This document shows positions 16,791 through 26,400 of a stretch of 47,488 nt of DNA, in pieces. Origin of the DNA: Planctomycetaceae bacterium (lineage in GTDB: Bacteria; Planctomycetota; Planctomycetia; Planctomycetales; Planctomycetaceae); contig JAGQPY010000005.1 of NCBI GenBank assembly GCA_020426485.1, forward strand, positions 1 through 47,488, written 5' to 3'. A model generated the notes under the pieces. The model was not told the DNA's origin and made no database searches. It worked only from the letters and a program-made list of their open reading frames with translations. Positions within the stretch are counted from its first letter, which is position 1. The number at the start of each line of letters is the position of its first letter. A program made the position numbers and the translations under genes.

Positions 16791-18446
16791 TTATCGCTCG
16801 CTGGAGGCATCCCACCACCATCGATCAGAACGATGCCCGATTGGTGATGCCGCCTGATTCCGGTTGGTCAATCCAGGGTCCGTCACGAAACGTTCGTTGT
16901 CATTCAGAATTTTGCCGGCGTCGAACCGAACACCACCAGCCACCTGAATCACGATGCTTCCGCCGGCATAGACTCGATGATGCGCTGCAGTCATCAGCTC
17001 TGAAGGAACTTCGACACTCTTCGTTCTGAATTCGCCATCGTTGGCGAAGACGGAGTGATTCCAGTTGGACTGAGCGGCGATTCGGGGCGAGTGAATCAGC
17101 GCGGTTGCCATCGCCAGATCGAAGACGTTCTGAAGGTCAGCGAAAACCGGGTCCATATCGGCAAGCTCCGGAAGATGGCGTGTGAATAGTTCTGCGAACT
17201 TTGCATTGGCACGGCTGGCTTTTCCCGTCGCAGTTCGTTCACCGTGATCACCAACAATCTGGTCTTCTGACAGGCATTGAATGGAACGCCCCGAAAACTG
17301 AAATGCCTGATGATTGGCAGCCGTTCGGATGCTCTCGTAACCAACAGCCATCCACCAGCGAAGGGCGTCCATCGATCCGGAACCTCGCTGTTCTGAACGG
17401 GTCAGCAGGTCGAAGTAACTTTTCATACCTTCCGGACCCTCACGTCGACCGATCCCGATCTCCTTCATGCGGTAGTCAGCATCGACAATGACAGATGCGA
17501 CTCGCGAATCATTCGCAATACCCTGAACGATCACGTTCTGAAGTCCCAGCATCGACTCCAGTTGATGTGTAAATGCAGCTGCGGTTGTCGCACTCAGCGT
17601 ACGTCGATTCGCTTTGACAAATTCCTGGACCGCTGCCACCTGGCTCTTTTTGGGGTCAATTGTACACAGGAAAAATCCCTGTCCCTGTGGAGAGAAGGCT
17701 CGACTCAGAGTAACCAGATCGTCCAGCAGCAGCGTCGGCCGACCGCTGTCGACATTCAGGTACCGTCCGTCCGATTCCCGCGTCCACTCACCTGCTGGGC
17801 CTCCGATGACAATATCGCCGGTATCCGGGTAGACGAAGAGAAATTCGACTTTGTTCACCCCGGCCAGAGTCCGGACGTCTTCGGGAACCGGATGCCCCTG
17901 TTTCAATAGTTCAGCGACATGGGCTTCCAGTCTGGGAAGTGAAATCAGGCGAAGAGCTGATTGCGTCCGTGGGTCTGTATTGTGGTTGGCTTTCCGAGCG
18001 AGGTTAGCCGCACGAAGAAGGGGTGTGTCGTCGGCCATCAACGCCAGTGTGGCCATCACGGCGGGACTTCCAAGGAAAACGCCCTGCTGCGAAATTGACA
18101 GAGCTCCGCCTTCGCCGTCTGTCTGAATCCAGCGTGCTGGAGGTGCCGTTTGTTCCTGAATCAGCTGAATGATCTCTCCAAAGTTGGCGAACGGACTTCC
18201 GCCAGCCGCCTGAGACTCGGAAGCTTGCCGAGCCTTCTTTGCCGTTGTTCTGTCACCTACCAGCTCTGATGCCTGAAGAATCTGTTCAACGGCTCCTGAG
18301 AAGTCTCCTCTTTCAGCCGAAATTCGAGCCTGAATTTTCAGGTTTTCTGACTGAAGGTAAGCGGAGTCGCTGACTCTGTTGTCTGCCGCAACAGTGATTT
18401 GGCACACGACGACGGCCAGAATCAGAGAAAGAGACGAACGCTGCAT
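16791..18446 (-). CDS. DUF1598 domain protein, exported
   Basis: A 551-residue exported protein. The ATG at 18446 follows AAGGG at an eight-base distance and opens a clear signal peptide (MQRSSLSLILAVVVCQITVAA); an ATG 13 codons upstream is less likely. Residues 25-65 look like one TPR-type helical hairpin (ENLKIQARISAERGDFSGAVEQIL). The middle holds LRLISLPRLEAHVAELLKQG, LAGVNKVEFLFVYPDTGDIVIGGPAGEW and YLNVDSGRPTLLLDDL, the pattern of DUF1598, a family known essentially from planctomycetes. A long alpha/beta C-terminal part follows (MKSYFDLLTRSEQRG, MDALRWWMAVGYE). No function has been assigned to this family. Confidence 0.85.
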   Translation of the reverse strand: MQRSSLSLILAVVVCQITVAADNRVSDSAYLQSENLKIQARISAERGDFSGAVEQILQASELVGDRTTAKKARQASESQAAGGSPFANFGEIIQLIQEQTAPPARWIQTDGEGGALSISQQGVFLGSPAVMATLALMADDTPLLRAANLARKANHNTDPRTQSALRLISLPRLEAHVAELLKQGHPVPEDVRTLAGVNKVEFLFVYPDTGDIVIGGPAGEWTRESDGRYLNVDSGRPTLLLDDLVTLSRAFSPQGQGFFLCTIDPKKSQVAAVQEFVKANRRTLSATTAAAFTHQLESMLGLQNVIVQGIANDSRVASVIVDADYRMKEIGIGRREGPEGMKSYFDLLTRSEQRGSGSMDALRWWMAVGYESIRTAANHQAFQFSGRSIQCLSEDQIVGDHGERTATGKASRANAKFAELFTRHLPELADMDPVFADLQNVFDLAMATALIHSPRIAAQSNWNHSVFANDGEFRTKSVEVPSELMTAAHHRVYAGGSIVIQVAGGVRFDAGKILNDNERFVTDPGLTNRNQAASPIGHRSDRWWWDASSER

Positions 18447-18885
18447 GGAATGTGCCCTTGAACAAACTCGATAGCTCAGCGACAAAGGAAACCGGTCGCC
18501 TCAGCACAGCATGCGAAGATTGCGCAGCGCGCGGAGATCAGACCATCCTGACTCTAGCATCGTCGCGAATCGTAGCAACGTCAAGAATAATCCAGTGAAT
18601 CCGGGGTATACGGGCTGTTTGCAATCTCAGGGATTTACCGTCTTTGTTGGTTTCCCGTCTCTTTGATCGATAGACTTTGCTGTCGGATCCCCCGTTCTTT
18701 TGCCCAGACGGCAAACCCCGATATTTCCATGCCGATATCGTTCACCGTTGCCGTTTCGTGAAAAGCCGGAAGTTCGGAGTTCTGCAAGGTCGCCAGCGCC
18801 GCTCCGGGAGCGTTTTTGAGGCAACACGAAGGGGGGGCGAAAATCGCTGGTTTGTCGGAGCGTTGACGGAATACGGTGAGGTTTC
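18447..18885. other. 439-base divergent spacer
   Basis: The spacer between the divergent DUF1598 and Fpg genes. It must contain both promoters. The short frames here have low-complexity Arg/Ser-rich translations and overlap the Fpg start in antisense, so I call no gene. GGTGAGG at 18875-18881 is the probable ribosome site of the Fpg gene. Confidence 0.5.
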
Positions 18886-19776
18886 ATGCCAGAGCTGCCT
18901 GAAGTCGAAACAATGGTGCGGGGCGTGCGGCCAACTCTCACCGGTCGGCAGATTCTCGACGTTCAGTTCTGTCGGTGTTCGCGAAAACCGATCTCCGTGA
19001 AGCCATCGAAACAGCGTTTTCGTCAGGAAACCATCGGAACCGTGATTTCCGCCGTGACGCGTCTTGCCAAGCGGATCGTGATTCATCTTAAACGCAGTGG
19101 CCACCAGACTGACGGCCCATCCGTGCCCGATCTGACTGCTGAAAGTCTCTTCATCGTCATTGAACCCAGAATGACGGGCTTGTTGTTGCTGGAGAATCCG
19201 CCCTCCCGAGAGCACCGCCGGATTTGCTGGCAGATTGTGGGCAAGGATGGCACGGCAGCGTCATTTGAATTCTGGGACCGGCGTGGACTTGGCACTGTGA
19301 CATTGCTGACGGAGTCAGAATTCGATGCCTTGTCCAGGACGCTGGGAAAAGATGCCACAGACTTCACAACGGCAGATTGGATCAGAACCTTCAGTCGCTC
19401 AAATCGTGCCATCAAGGTTGCGATGCTGGATCAGACACGGATCGGTGGCATTGGAAACCTGTACGCCAGCGAGATCCTCCACCGGGCCGGAATTGGGCCT
19501 CAGCGAGCGTGTTGCAGTCTTTCTCGTGATGATTGGAAGAGGATTGCTCGCTGCACGAAAGCAATACTCGCGACAGCGATCCGTTATGAAGGCTCGACGC
19601 TCAGTGATGGCACATACCGCAACGCGCTCAGCCGAGAAGGTCGCTATCAGAACGAACATCGTGTCTACGGCAAAGAAGGAACTTTGTGCCCGCGTTGCCG
19701 GAGTGCGACGATTCAAAGAATCGTTCAGGGGCAGCGATCAACCTTCCTTTGCCCGGCCTGTCAGCCTGAAAACTAG
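18886..19776 (+). CDS. mutM: formamidopyrimidine-DNA glycosylase (Fpg/MutM)
   Basis: A 296-residue bifunctional DNA glycosylase/AP lyase that excises 8-oxoguanine and formamidopyrimidines. After removal of Met, the catalytic Pro and Glu stand in PELPEVETMVRG. RLAKRIVIHL holds the beta-hairpin Lys used in beta/delta elimination. The helix-two-turn-helix region reads TRIGGIGNLYASEILHRAGI. The C-terminal zinc finger is complete: CPRC plus CPAC, with the DNA-contacting Arg in between (IVQGQRSTFLCPAC). The length is slightly above the usual 270 because of an extended loop around residues 65-90. It is a single-gene unit. Confidence 0.95.
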   Translation: MPELPEVETMVRGVRPTLTGRQILDVQFCRCSRKPISVKPSKQRFRQETIGTVISAVTRLAKRIVIHLKRSGHQTDGPSVPDLTAESLFIVIEPRMTGLLLLENPPSREHRRICWQIVGKDGTAASFEFWDRRGLGTVTLLTESEFDALSRTLGKDATDFTTADWIRTFSRSNRAIKVAMLDQTRIGGIGNLYASEILHRAGIGPQRACCSLSRDDWKRIARCTKAILATAIRYEGSTLSDGTYRNALSREGRYQNEHRVYGKEGTLCPRCRSATIQRIVQGQRSTFLCPACQPEN

Positions 19777-19829
19777 ATCCATACCTTGATGATGTATCGA
19801 ATGCAGGCTGTTGAGCCAGCATTTCGGTA

Positions 19830-20267
19830 TCACCAAACATCTGTCGTCTTGCCGGTAAACGCACAGAGAAGCCGGCCGGGAGTCGTTCCTTCCGGCGCGC
19901 ATTTGAGAATACGAAGCCAGACTTTGTTGTTCTTCACGGTGCCCTGAAAAGAAATATGCTGTTTCAGTGAGTCATCTTCGCTGATTTTGTCTGACTGCCA
20001 GTGGACGGATGGGACGTGATCGAAACAGCTCATGACTCGGTTGATTTCGACCTGAAACGGAACAGGAATTTCAGCGCCATCCATGGCACCACCCACGACT
20101 TCCGTTGAAGTGAGAAAGAGCGTGACTTCCCATTCCGTGTTGTACTGATGACAATGACACCCAATCGGGGCATGCCATTTTGTGTCCAGTATCCCTGAAA
20201 TCGCGCTTGTCACGAAGTTCCGCAGCCATTTCGGAATTTCGTCGTTTGAAACTGAATGTGAAGTCAT
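19830..20267 (-). CDS. conserved hypothetical protein
   Basis: A 145-residue soluble protein with no signal peptide and no recognised domain. The N-terminal half has an amphipathic helix (EIPKWLRNFVTSAISGIL) and the Cys/His-containing PIGCHCHQYNTEWEVTLFLTS. The C-terminal half is beta-rich and ends with KVWLRILKCAPEGTTPG. The composition and strand periodicity look like a genuine folded protein. It is convergent with the Fpg gene (53-base gap) and stands alone. Confidence 0.65.
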   Translation of the reverse strand: MTSHSVSNDEIPKWLRNFVTSAISGILDTKWHAPIGCHCHQYNTEWEVTLFLTSTEVVGGAMDGAEIPVPFQVEINRVMSCFDHVPSVHWQSDKISEDDSLKQHISFQGTVKNNKVWLRILKCAPEGTTPGRLLCAFTGKTTDVW

Positions 20268-20785
20268 CTGACGTCTTCCGTCTCAAGCCGATGGCCTAAA
20301 TGTGTGCTGCTTCTCATGAGTGTCTACCTTCTGACTCATCCTGTCTGCCGACCTGAAACCGGCATCACCGCAATCTCGATCGTGTGGAGCGGTTAAACGA
20401 AGTCATAAACGCTCGACACCTGACGAATTCCCTTTGCGCGGCTGTCCTTCCATCCATTTGCAAGTGCCGCGCCGAATCTGAAAATGCTGGAAATTCACGG
20501 GTAGAATCAGGTTCTGCCGGAATGTTGCCTTTTAGAAACGTTTGATGCCTTAACAGACAACATCTACATCCTGTTGAGATTTCTTTACGTTCTGGTTTTG
20601 GCCGCGGACCTTCTCGCGGAAAGAGCGTTTCAACAGTGAAGGTATTACAGCATCGTCAGCAGTCGCATCCTTGACGTCAGATCCGGGGCGAAGCCAGCAG
20701 TTGTTTTGGGGTAGATGTTCCGGGATCTGTCTCTGGGGCAGATGAGTTGAAGGGAACTGGTTCCTGCATTCACAGGAGAACGAAC
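20268..20785. other. 518-base divergent spacer
   Basis: No gene was recognised. A short inverted repeat (CCGCG at 20602-20606 with CGCGG at 20615-20619) is the only local structure I see. AGGAGA immediately before ATG 20786 is the ribosome site of the next gene. Confidence 0.5.
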
Positions 20786-22087
20786 ATGAAGTTTGTCCGG
20801 ATTGTGTTTTTGTGGCAGCTTGTTGTCACGGCCACTTTCGTTAGCAGTCGGGCCGATGTTCCCATCCGCGAACGCTCCGTTGATGTCCTGATTCTTCAGG
20901 ACGGAACGCGGATCATTGGTCATGTCGTGGAAGCTCACGATCGACATACGACAGCGATCCTCGTCCGCGGCGACTGGCTGAAGTCGGAATGTCCTCACGT
21001 CTATGACTACCAGTCGATTCCGATGGCGAAAGACGCGAGTGTGACTTCAGAAGTGGCGGGCATTCTGGAGAATCATATCCAGCAGCTCGAAAGCAGTCGC
21101 AGTGCGGCCATTGAACATTTGGGTTACCTGAAGGAGCAGCTTGCAAGCCTTCGTGAACGAATGGCTGCGGCAGATGACTTTCATCAGGCCAGCGTCGTTC
21201 GGATTACGGTGCCATCGCGGCTGGTTCGACGACAACTTCTTCAGAAGTCCGTCTCTCGTCTGCTGGCATGGCATGGGATTATTAATAACGTCGACGGAAT
21301 GGAGGAGATGTCGACATCGGATTTGAGAGAGAAACTGCAACAGGTGCCGCCGTCAGAGCTGCAACGTGAGGTATCGGCTGCGCGTCAGCCAAACGCAGAC
21401 GAACAGGCCAACCGAATTCTGCTGCATGCTGATCGAATCTTCGGTAAGACTTCTCGATTTATCCGAATTGGTCAACGGTTGATTCCCGCAGACGGAAATC
21501 CAGACCTGAATCTGATCGCTGGCGATGTTCTCAGTGAGCAACTGACAGGTCAGCTGAGGGATCTGCTGTCGATGTCCGGGACGCCGAGCTCTTCCAGCGT
21601 AGGTGCCGCGGAGCCGGATTCGCTGCCGAAAACTGTGCTGGCGAAAGCGGATCTCGAACGGTCAGTGTTGATCGAAGTCAGTCACTTCGATGTCAATCCG
21701 GCCAGTGGTCATGCGACGGTCGGTATGGTGGTGTTTCATCGAAAGTCAATCAGCGATTCATGGAGGAAAGCCGTCACTGTTCGAGAAAGTGCGTCTGTCA
21801 GCGAGGTGACGGATACGAATGTACAGGGGATTGTGAACGATCCCCGAGTTCAGCAGGTTACGGCTGTTTTTACAGCGTTGGGCAGCAACGCCGGAGACTT
21901 GAATCTGGCAATGAAGCTGGGGGCTGCTGTCGAGCTGGCGCGGCGGAAAGCGGAGAAATCAGTTGAGAACCAGTTGCAGGGAAGATCCGGTGGTTCAGCG
22001 TTGCCGTCGATTGCAGAGTTGAATCTCAAAGACCTGACCACGCCGACGCCTCTTCTACCGAAACAGGCCGACCCAGAATCGAAGTAG
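20786..22087 (+). CDS. exported protein of unknown function
   Basis: A 433-residue exported protein. ATG 20786 follows a strong AGGAGA and begins a signal peptide (MKFVRIVFLWQLVVTATFVSSRA). Residues 30-75 form a small beta module (VDVLILQDGTRIIGHVVEAHD). A helical region with coiled-coil character follows (about 90-135, ENHIQQLESSRSAAIEHLGYLKEQLASL), then an alpha/beta second half containing LIAGDVLSEQLTGQLRDLL and VLIEVSHFDVNPASGHATVGMVVFHRKS. The C-terminus is Pro/Leu-rich. I do not recognise the family. Its last 33 bases overlap the end of the convergent small membrane protein gene. Confidence 0.75.
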   Translation: MKFVRIVFLWQLVVTATFVSSRADVPIRERSVDVLILQDGTRIIGHVVEAHDRHTTAILVRGDWLKSECPHVYDYQSIPMAKDASVTSEVAGILENHIQQLESSRSAAIEHLGYLKEQLASLRERMAAADDFHQASVVRITVPSRLVRRQLLQKSVSRLLAWHGIINNVDGMEEMSTSDLREKLQQVPPSELQREVSAARQPNADEQANRILLHADRIFGKTSRFIRIGQRLIPADGNPDLNLIAGDVLSEQLTGQLRDLLSMSGTPSSSSVGAAEPDSLPKTVLAKADLERSVLIEVSHFDVNPASGHATVGMVVFHRKSISDSWRKAVTVRESASVSEVTDTNVQGIVNDPRVQQVTAVFTALGSNAGDLNLAMKLGAAVELARRKAEKSVENQLQGRSGGSALPSIAELNLKDLTTPTPLLPKQADPESK

Positions 22088-22399
22088 TGGCGCCAGTATT
22101 GGAACGTTCAGTTTGATGATCAGGACCAAAGGCGAATACAACATGGTCACGAATTGAGTAAACATCGGCAGGTCCAGCTTTTCAACCAGAAATACTGCCG
22201 GACCCGATGTGGCCATGTAGCTGATCACGAAGGCGACCATTGCGAGAGCGATGCTCCAGCGGCGATGAGGCTCAGCTTCGCATTCGACGGCTTTCGACAT
22301 GTCAACGGAATTGTGAATGGGGGCGATACCCCCTTTGATTACGTTCTGGTCAGCGTCCGGGAGAGTGTTGGTTGAAGATTCACCGCTGGCGGAAGACAT
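22055..22399 (-). CDS. small membrane protein of unknown function
   Basis: A 114-residue protein with a polar N-terminus (about 45 residues) and two hydrophobic segments near the C-terminus (ALAMVAFVISYMATSGPAVFLV and LYSPLVLIIKLNVPILAPLL), so it is probably an inner-membrane hairpin with a cytoplasmic tail. The family is unknown. The 3' end overlaps the convergent upstream gene by 33 bases, with sense coding on both strands. Confidence 0.65.
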   Translation of the reverse strand: MSSASGESSTNTLPDADQNVIKGGIAPIHNSVDMSKAVECEAEPHRRWSIALAMVAFVISYMATSGPAVFLVEKLDLPMFTQFVTMLYSPLVLIIKLNVPILAPLLRFWVGLFR

Positions 22400-22518
22400 A
22401 GCGCTGTGCCTTTTGTTCCATCGGACGCATCGGTGTGATGCGCGTCATCCGGATGATTCACTGAATGTTTGAGTGGGCGTCGTTCCGCCTTCACCGCATA
22501 AGGTTGTGCCCTGCTCTG

Positions 22519-22941
22519 CTAATCCAGAAACTTCGCCCTCTCTGCGGGAGTTGGCAGCCGGCAGGAATCATGTTTCCCGAAGACTCGATATCGGCATGCT
22601 GAAACCACACGGTAGGCGATGTCTCGGAGAGGACCCGGGATGATCCACAGGATTGAACCAAGAACGGCGTAGATTCCTCCGAGCCGTATGAGGATTCTTA
22701 CCAAAGCGGCAGATCGATAGTAAAGATGCCCATCGCGGCTGAACACGAACGACTTCATTTCCGTTCGTGCCTCCGCCGGCACGCAGTTTTGCGCTGTTGT
22801 TCCCTGTAGTGGAGCGAATCGCAGGCGATGCTTCCGGTCCAGATTCAGCAGCAGGTTAATTGTGTGATTGCACAGACCGCAGACGCCGTCAAAGAAGACA
22901 ACGGAATCGGGCGGTTCTGTGTCAGGCTGACCTGTCATCAT
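22519..22941 (-). CDS. DCC family thiol-disulfide oxidoreductase-like protein (DUF393)
   Basis: A 140-residue DUF393 (DCC) protein. The diagnostic FFDGVCGLCNHTINLLLNLD, with its Cys-x2-Cys pair, lies at residues 14-33. The conserved LRFAPLQG, RSAALVRILIRLGG and the basic RVFGKHDSC near the C-terminus follow. These proteins have a thioredoxin-like fold and are presumed redox-active, but no substrate is known. I chose the Met at 22941 (followed by a second Met at 22938); the frame is open a further 56 codons upstream, but that part is not protein-like. It is divergent from the LplT-Aas fusion gene. Confidence 0.88.
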   Translation of the reverse strand: MMTGQPDTEPPDSVVFFDGVCGLCNHTINLLLNLDRKHRLRFAPLQGTTAQNCVPAEARTEMKSFVFSRDGHLYYRSAALVRILIRLGGIYAVLGSILWIIPGPLRDIAYRVVSACRYRVFGKHDSCRLPTPAERAKFLD

Positions 22942-23453
22942 GTATCCGTAATTCGTTTCTATTCGACTGCACCCCGCGACGGCATGCTTAGGGTATCCGA
23001 AATTCATCCGGGGCCGATGTTCGCCGTCCGACGTTCCGGACAGGATCGACCTTTTTCGGTGTCTGCAGGAACAGACATTTTCAAGAGGTTGCGTCTGAGA
23101 GTTATACACCGCAAGCCTCCCTGGAACGTCGAACTGAGTTCCCGACTTTCCGCAGATTCCGAAGGGGATTCACGCTGATTTTCGGGGGGAAGTGCCCCGG
23201 ACGCAAATGTGTTCCGGTAACAGACTGCCGGTTCTGCTCGCTTGTGTCAGGAGCCATGATGCTGGTCCGGATGTCGGTCTGGATGTTGGGGTGAGCCGAA
23301 ACTAGACTCTGCCTGCGAATATCGAAGGGTGGCATTGGTAAAACGGATTTGCCCGATGCCCGGCAAAGACGACTGGGAACGGCAGAGAACGTTTGTTCCG
23401 AACTCGTTTTGTGGACGCCGCAGACAGGACATTGCTGCAGGGACAAACAGCGT
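22942..23453. other. 512-base divergent spacer
   Basis: No gene was recognised between the DCC protein and the acyltransferase fusion genes. A six-base inverted repeat (TGTCTG at 23060-23065, CAGACA at 23072-23077) is followed by TTTT and could be a weak plus-strand terminator, though no plus-strand gene ends nearby. CAGGGAC at 23438-23444 is the likely ribosome site for ATG 23454. Confidence 0.45.
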
Positions 23454-26400
23454 ATGGATTCAGATGTCGATCGAACGGAATCAAAGTCGAAGCCGTTGCT
23501 GACGAGTTCATTTGCAGGTTACCTGCTGATGAGCTTTCTCACAGCCGCGAATGACAACATGTTTCGCTGGCTTGTTGTTCCCGTTGCCAAGTACATCAAG
23601 TCGTCCGTTCCGGGCCTGACACCGGAACAGATTCTGGCGAACGAGGCAACGGTGCTGTCGATCGGTCTGGGCGGGTTTATTCTTCCCTTTATTGTCTTTG
23701 CACCATGGTCCGGCTGGCTTGCTGATCGATTCAGTAAGCGAAGTTCCATGGTCGTGCTGAAAGTTGCAGAACTGATCATTATGGTTCTGGGGCTGTGGGC
23801 GATCAGTATTCGATCGATCGAAGCCATGTACGTTGTTTTGTTTCTGATGGGAACGCAGAGCGCGTTGTTGAGTACGGCGAAGTTCGGGATTATCCCGGAA
23901 ATTGTTGACCGTGAGCGTCTTTCCGCTGCAAACGGACTTGTCGGCTTCGTCACGCTGGCTGCAGTGATTGCCGGTACGGTTGCTGGAAACTGGCTCTATT
24001 CAGTTACCGGACCCGACGGCCTGAAGAACGTCTGGATTTCTGCTGCGGCCCTCCTTGGAGTGGCCTTCACGGGGATCGTCGCCAGCCTCTGGGTTGCTCC
24101 GGTAGCGGCTGCGAATCGAACGGCGATGTTTCCCTGGAACCCATTCACGGCATCACTTCGAGATGCCAGGCTCGTCGTTTCCGACCGGCCAATTCTGCGA
24201 GTGACGCTGGGAATTGCTTTCTTTTGGTCACTCGCATCGCTGGCCCAGCTTAACATCGATACGTTCGTGATACGTAACCTTGGGCTCAATCAGGCCAGTG
24301 TAGGAACGTTCCTCGCCGTTCTGTCCGTTGGAGTCGGAATTGGGAGCGTCGTTGCGGGATACTGGTCGGGTGGTCGCGTCGAACTGGGGATCGTTCCGCC
24401 CGGGACATTGCTGATGGTGGTTGCCTGCGTGATGGCATTTCTGACCAACGGTTCACAGGTCTTGTTTGGATGTTCCCTGCTTATGATTGGTTTCGGCGGG
24501 GGACTGTTTAATGTTCCGTTGAATTCTTACCTGCAGGACAGAAGTCCTCGTCGATCGCTGGGCGCGATTCTCGCGGCGGGCAATCAGCTGACGGCCGTTG
24601 GAATTCTTCTGGTTTCGTTTGTTTTTCCGATACTTCGAAACGAGATTGGTTGCTCGGCTGACCAGATTTTCCTTGTGGCAGGTGTTGGGACCATTCCAAT
24701 TCTGATCTACGTCGTCTGCCTTCTTCCGCAGGCGACAATTCGTTTTGTGGTTTGGTTGTTGAGCAGCTTTGTTTACCGCGTTCGCATTCACGGACTGCGA
24801 AACATCCCGGAGAAAGGTGCGGCGTTGCTGGTGGCCAACCATGTGACGTGGATTGATGGCGTACTGTTACTGCTCGCCAGTTCCCGCCCGATCCGCATGA
24901 TTGCTTACGCGGACTATGTGAAAGGCGGTGTCATCGGCTGGCTGGCGGGACTGTTCGAAATCATTCCGATTCGCAGCGGTGATGGTCCGCGAGCATTGAT
25001 GCAGTCTCTGAATACTGCTCGGGAGGCCCTGCTCAACGGCGAACTTGTCTGCATCTTTGCTGAGGGGCAGATCAGCCGTACCGGCGAACTGCTGAAATTT
25101 GAACGCGGCATGATGAAGATTCTGAAGGGTACGAATGCTCCCGTCCTTCCGGTTTACCTCGATGAACTCTGGGGCAGTATTTTCAGCTATCATGGCGGTC
25201 GGTTCTTCTGGAAGAAACCTCAGCACTGGCCCTATCCCGTGACCCTGAACTTTGGAGAATGCATTCCCTATGATCAGGTGACAGAAGTTGATGTCGTAAG
25301 AACCGCAGTACTCAATCTCAGAGATGAATCGATAGCTCGCAGAAAGGACCGCAGCATGATCCCCGCCGTTCGGTTTATTCGTCAGTGTCGACTTGCATGG
25401 AACCGGCGCAAGATGGCGGATTCTTCGGGAACGGAGCTCACCGGCGGTCGCGCCCTGATTTCGGCACTGGTTTTTCATCGGCTGCTGGTCAAACGAATAC
25501 TGGACCCGGATGAAAATGTGGTGGGGTTGTTGCTTCCGCCTTCCGTCGGCGGCGCGCTGGCAAATCTGGCCGTGTCGCTCAGCGCCAGGGTGACGGTCAA
25601 TCTCAACTACACGCTCTCAGACGAGATCGTCAATTATTGTATTCGCGAGGCTGGTGTTCGAAGAGTCATTACCAGCCGACGGTTCATGGAAAAACGACCC
25701 ATGAAACTGGAGGCCGAAATTGTCTATCTCGAAGACCTGAAGGCACAGGTCGGAACACTCGATCGATTGATCGGGTACTTTCTGGCCCGAGTCGTCCCTG
25801 TGTCGGTTCTGTCTCGGACGCTGGGGCTGTCCAAGCTGAAGCCCGACGATCTGCTGACAGTCATTTTTACCTCCGGTTCCACGGGCGAGCCCAAGGGCGT
25901 CATGCTTTCTCACAGCAATATCAATTCGAATCTGGACGCCGCCAATGAACTGTTACGGCTGAAGAAGGAAGACGTGCTTCTCGGCGTGCTGCCCTTTTTT
26001 CACTCCTTCGGATACACCATCACTCTGTGGCTTCCCGGCTGCGTGGATCCATCATCCGTCTATCACTTCAATCCACTTGATGCTCGGACGGTTGCTGAAC
26101 TGACTGAGAAGTACCAGGTAACCATCATCACTGCGACACCGACGTTCCTGCGATCGTACATGAAACGGTGTGCTCCCGATGCGATGAAGTCATTGAATCT
26201 GGTCGTTGTGGGAGCAGAGAAAATGCCCCCTGAACTCCGCGATGCCTGGAAGGAAAAATACGGGTTTGAGCCAACGGAGGGGTACGGTGCCACCGAGACG
26301 TCTCCACTGGCAGCGGTCAATGTTCCGCTGAATCGAACGACCAGCACTGACGGTGACTGCTGTCGGGCCGGGACGGTCGGACGGGCAATCACGGGTTCGA

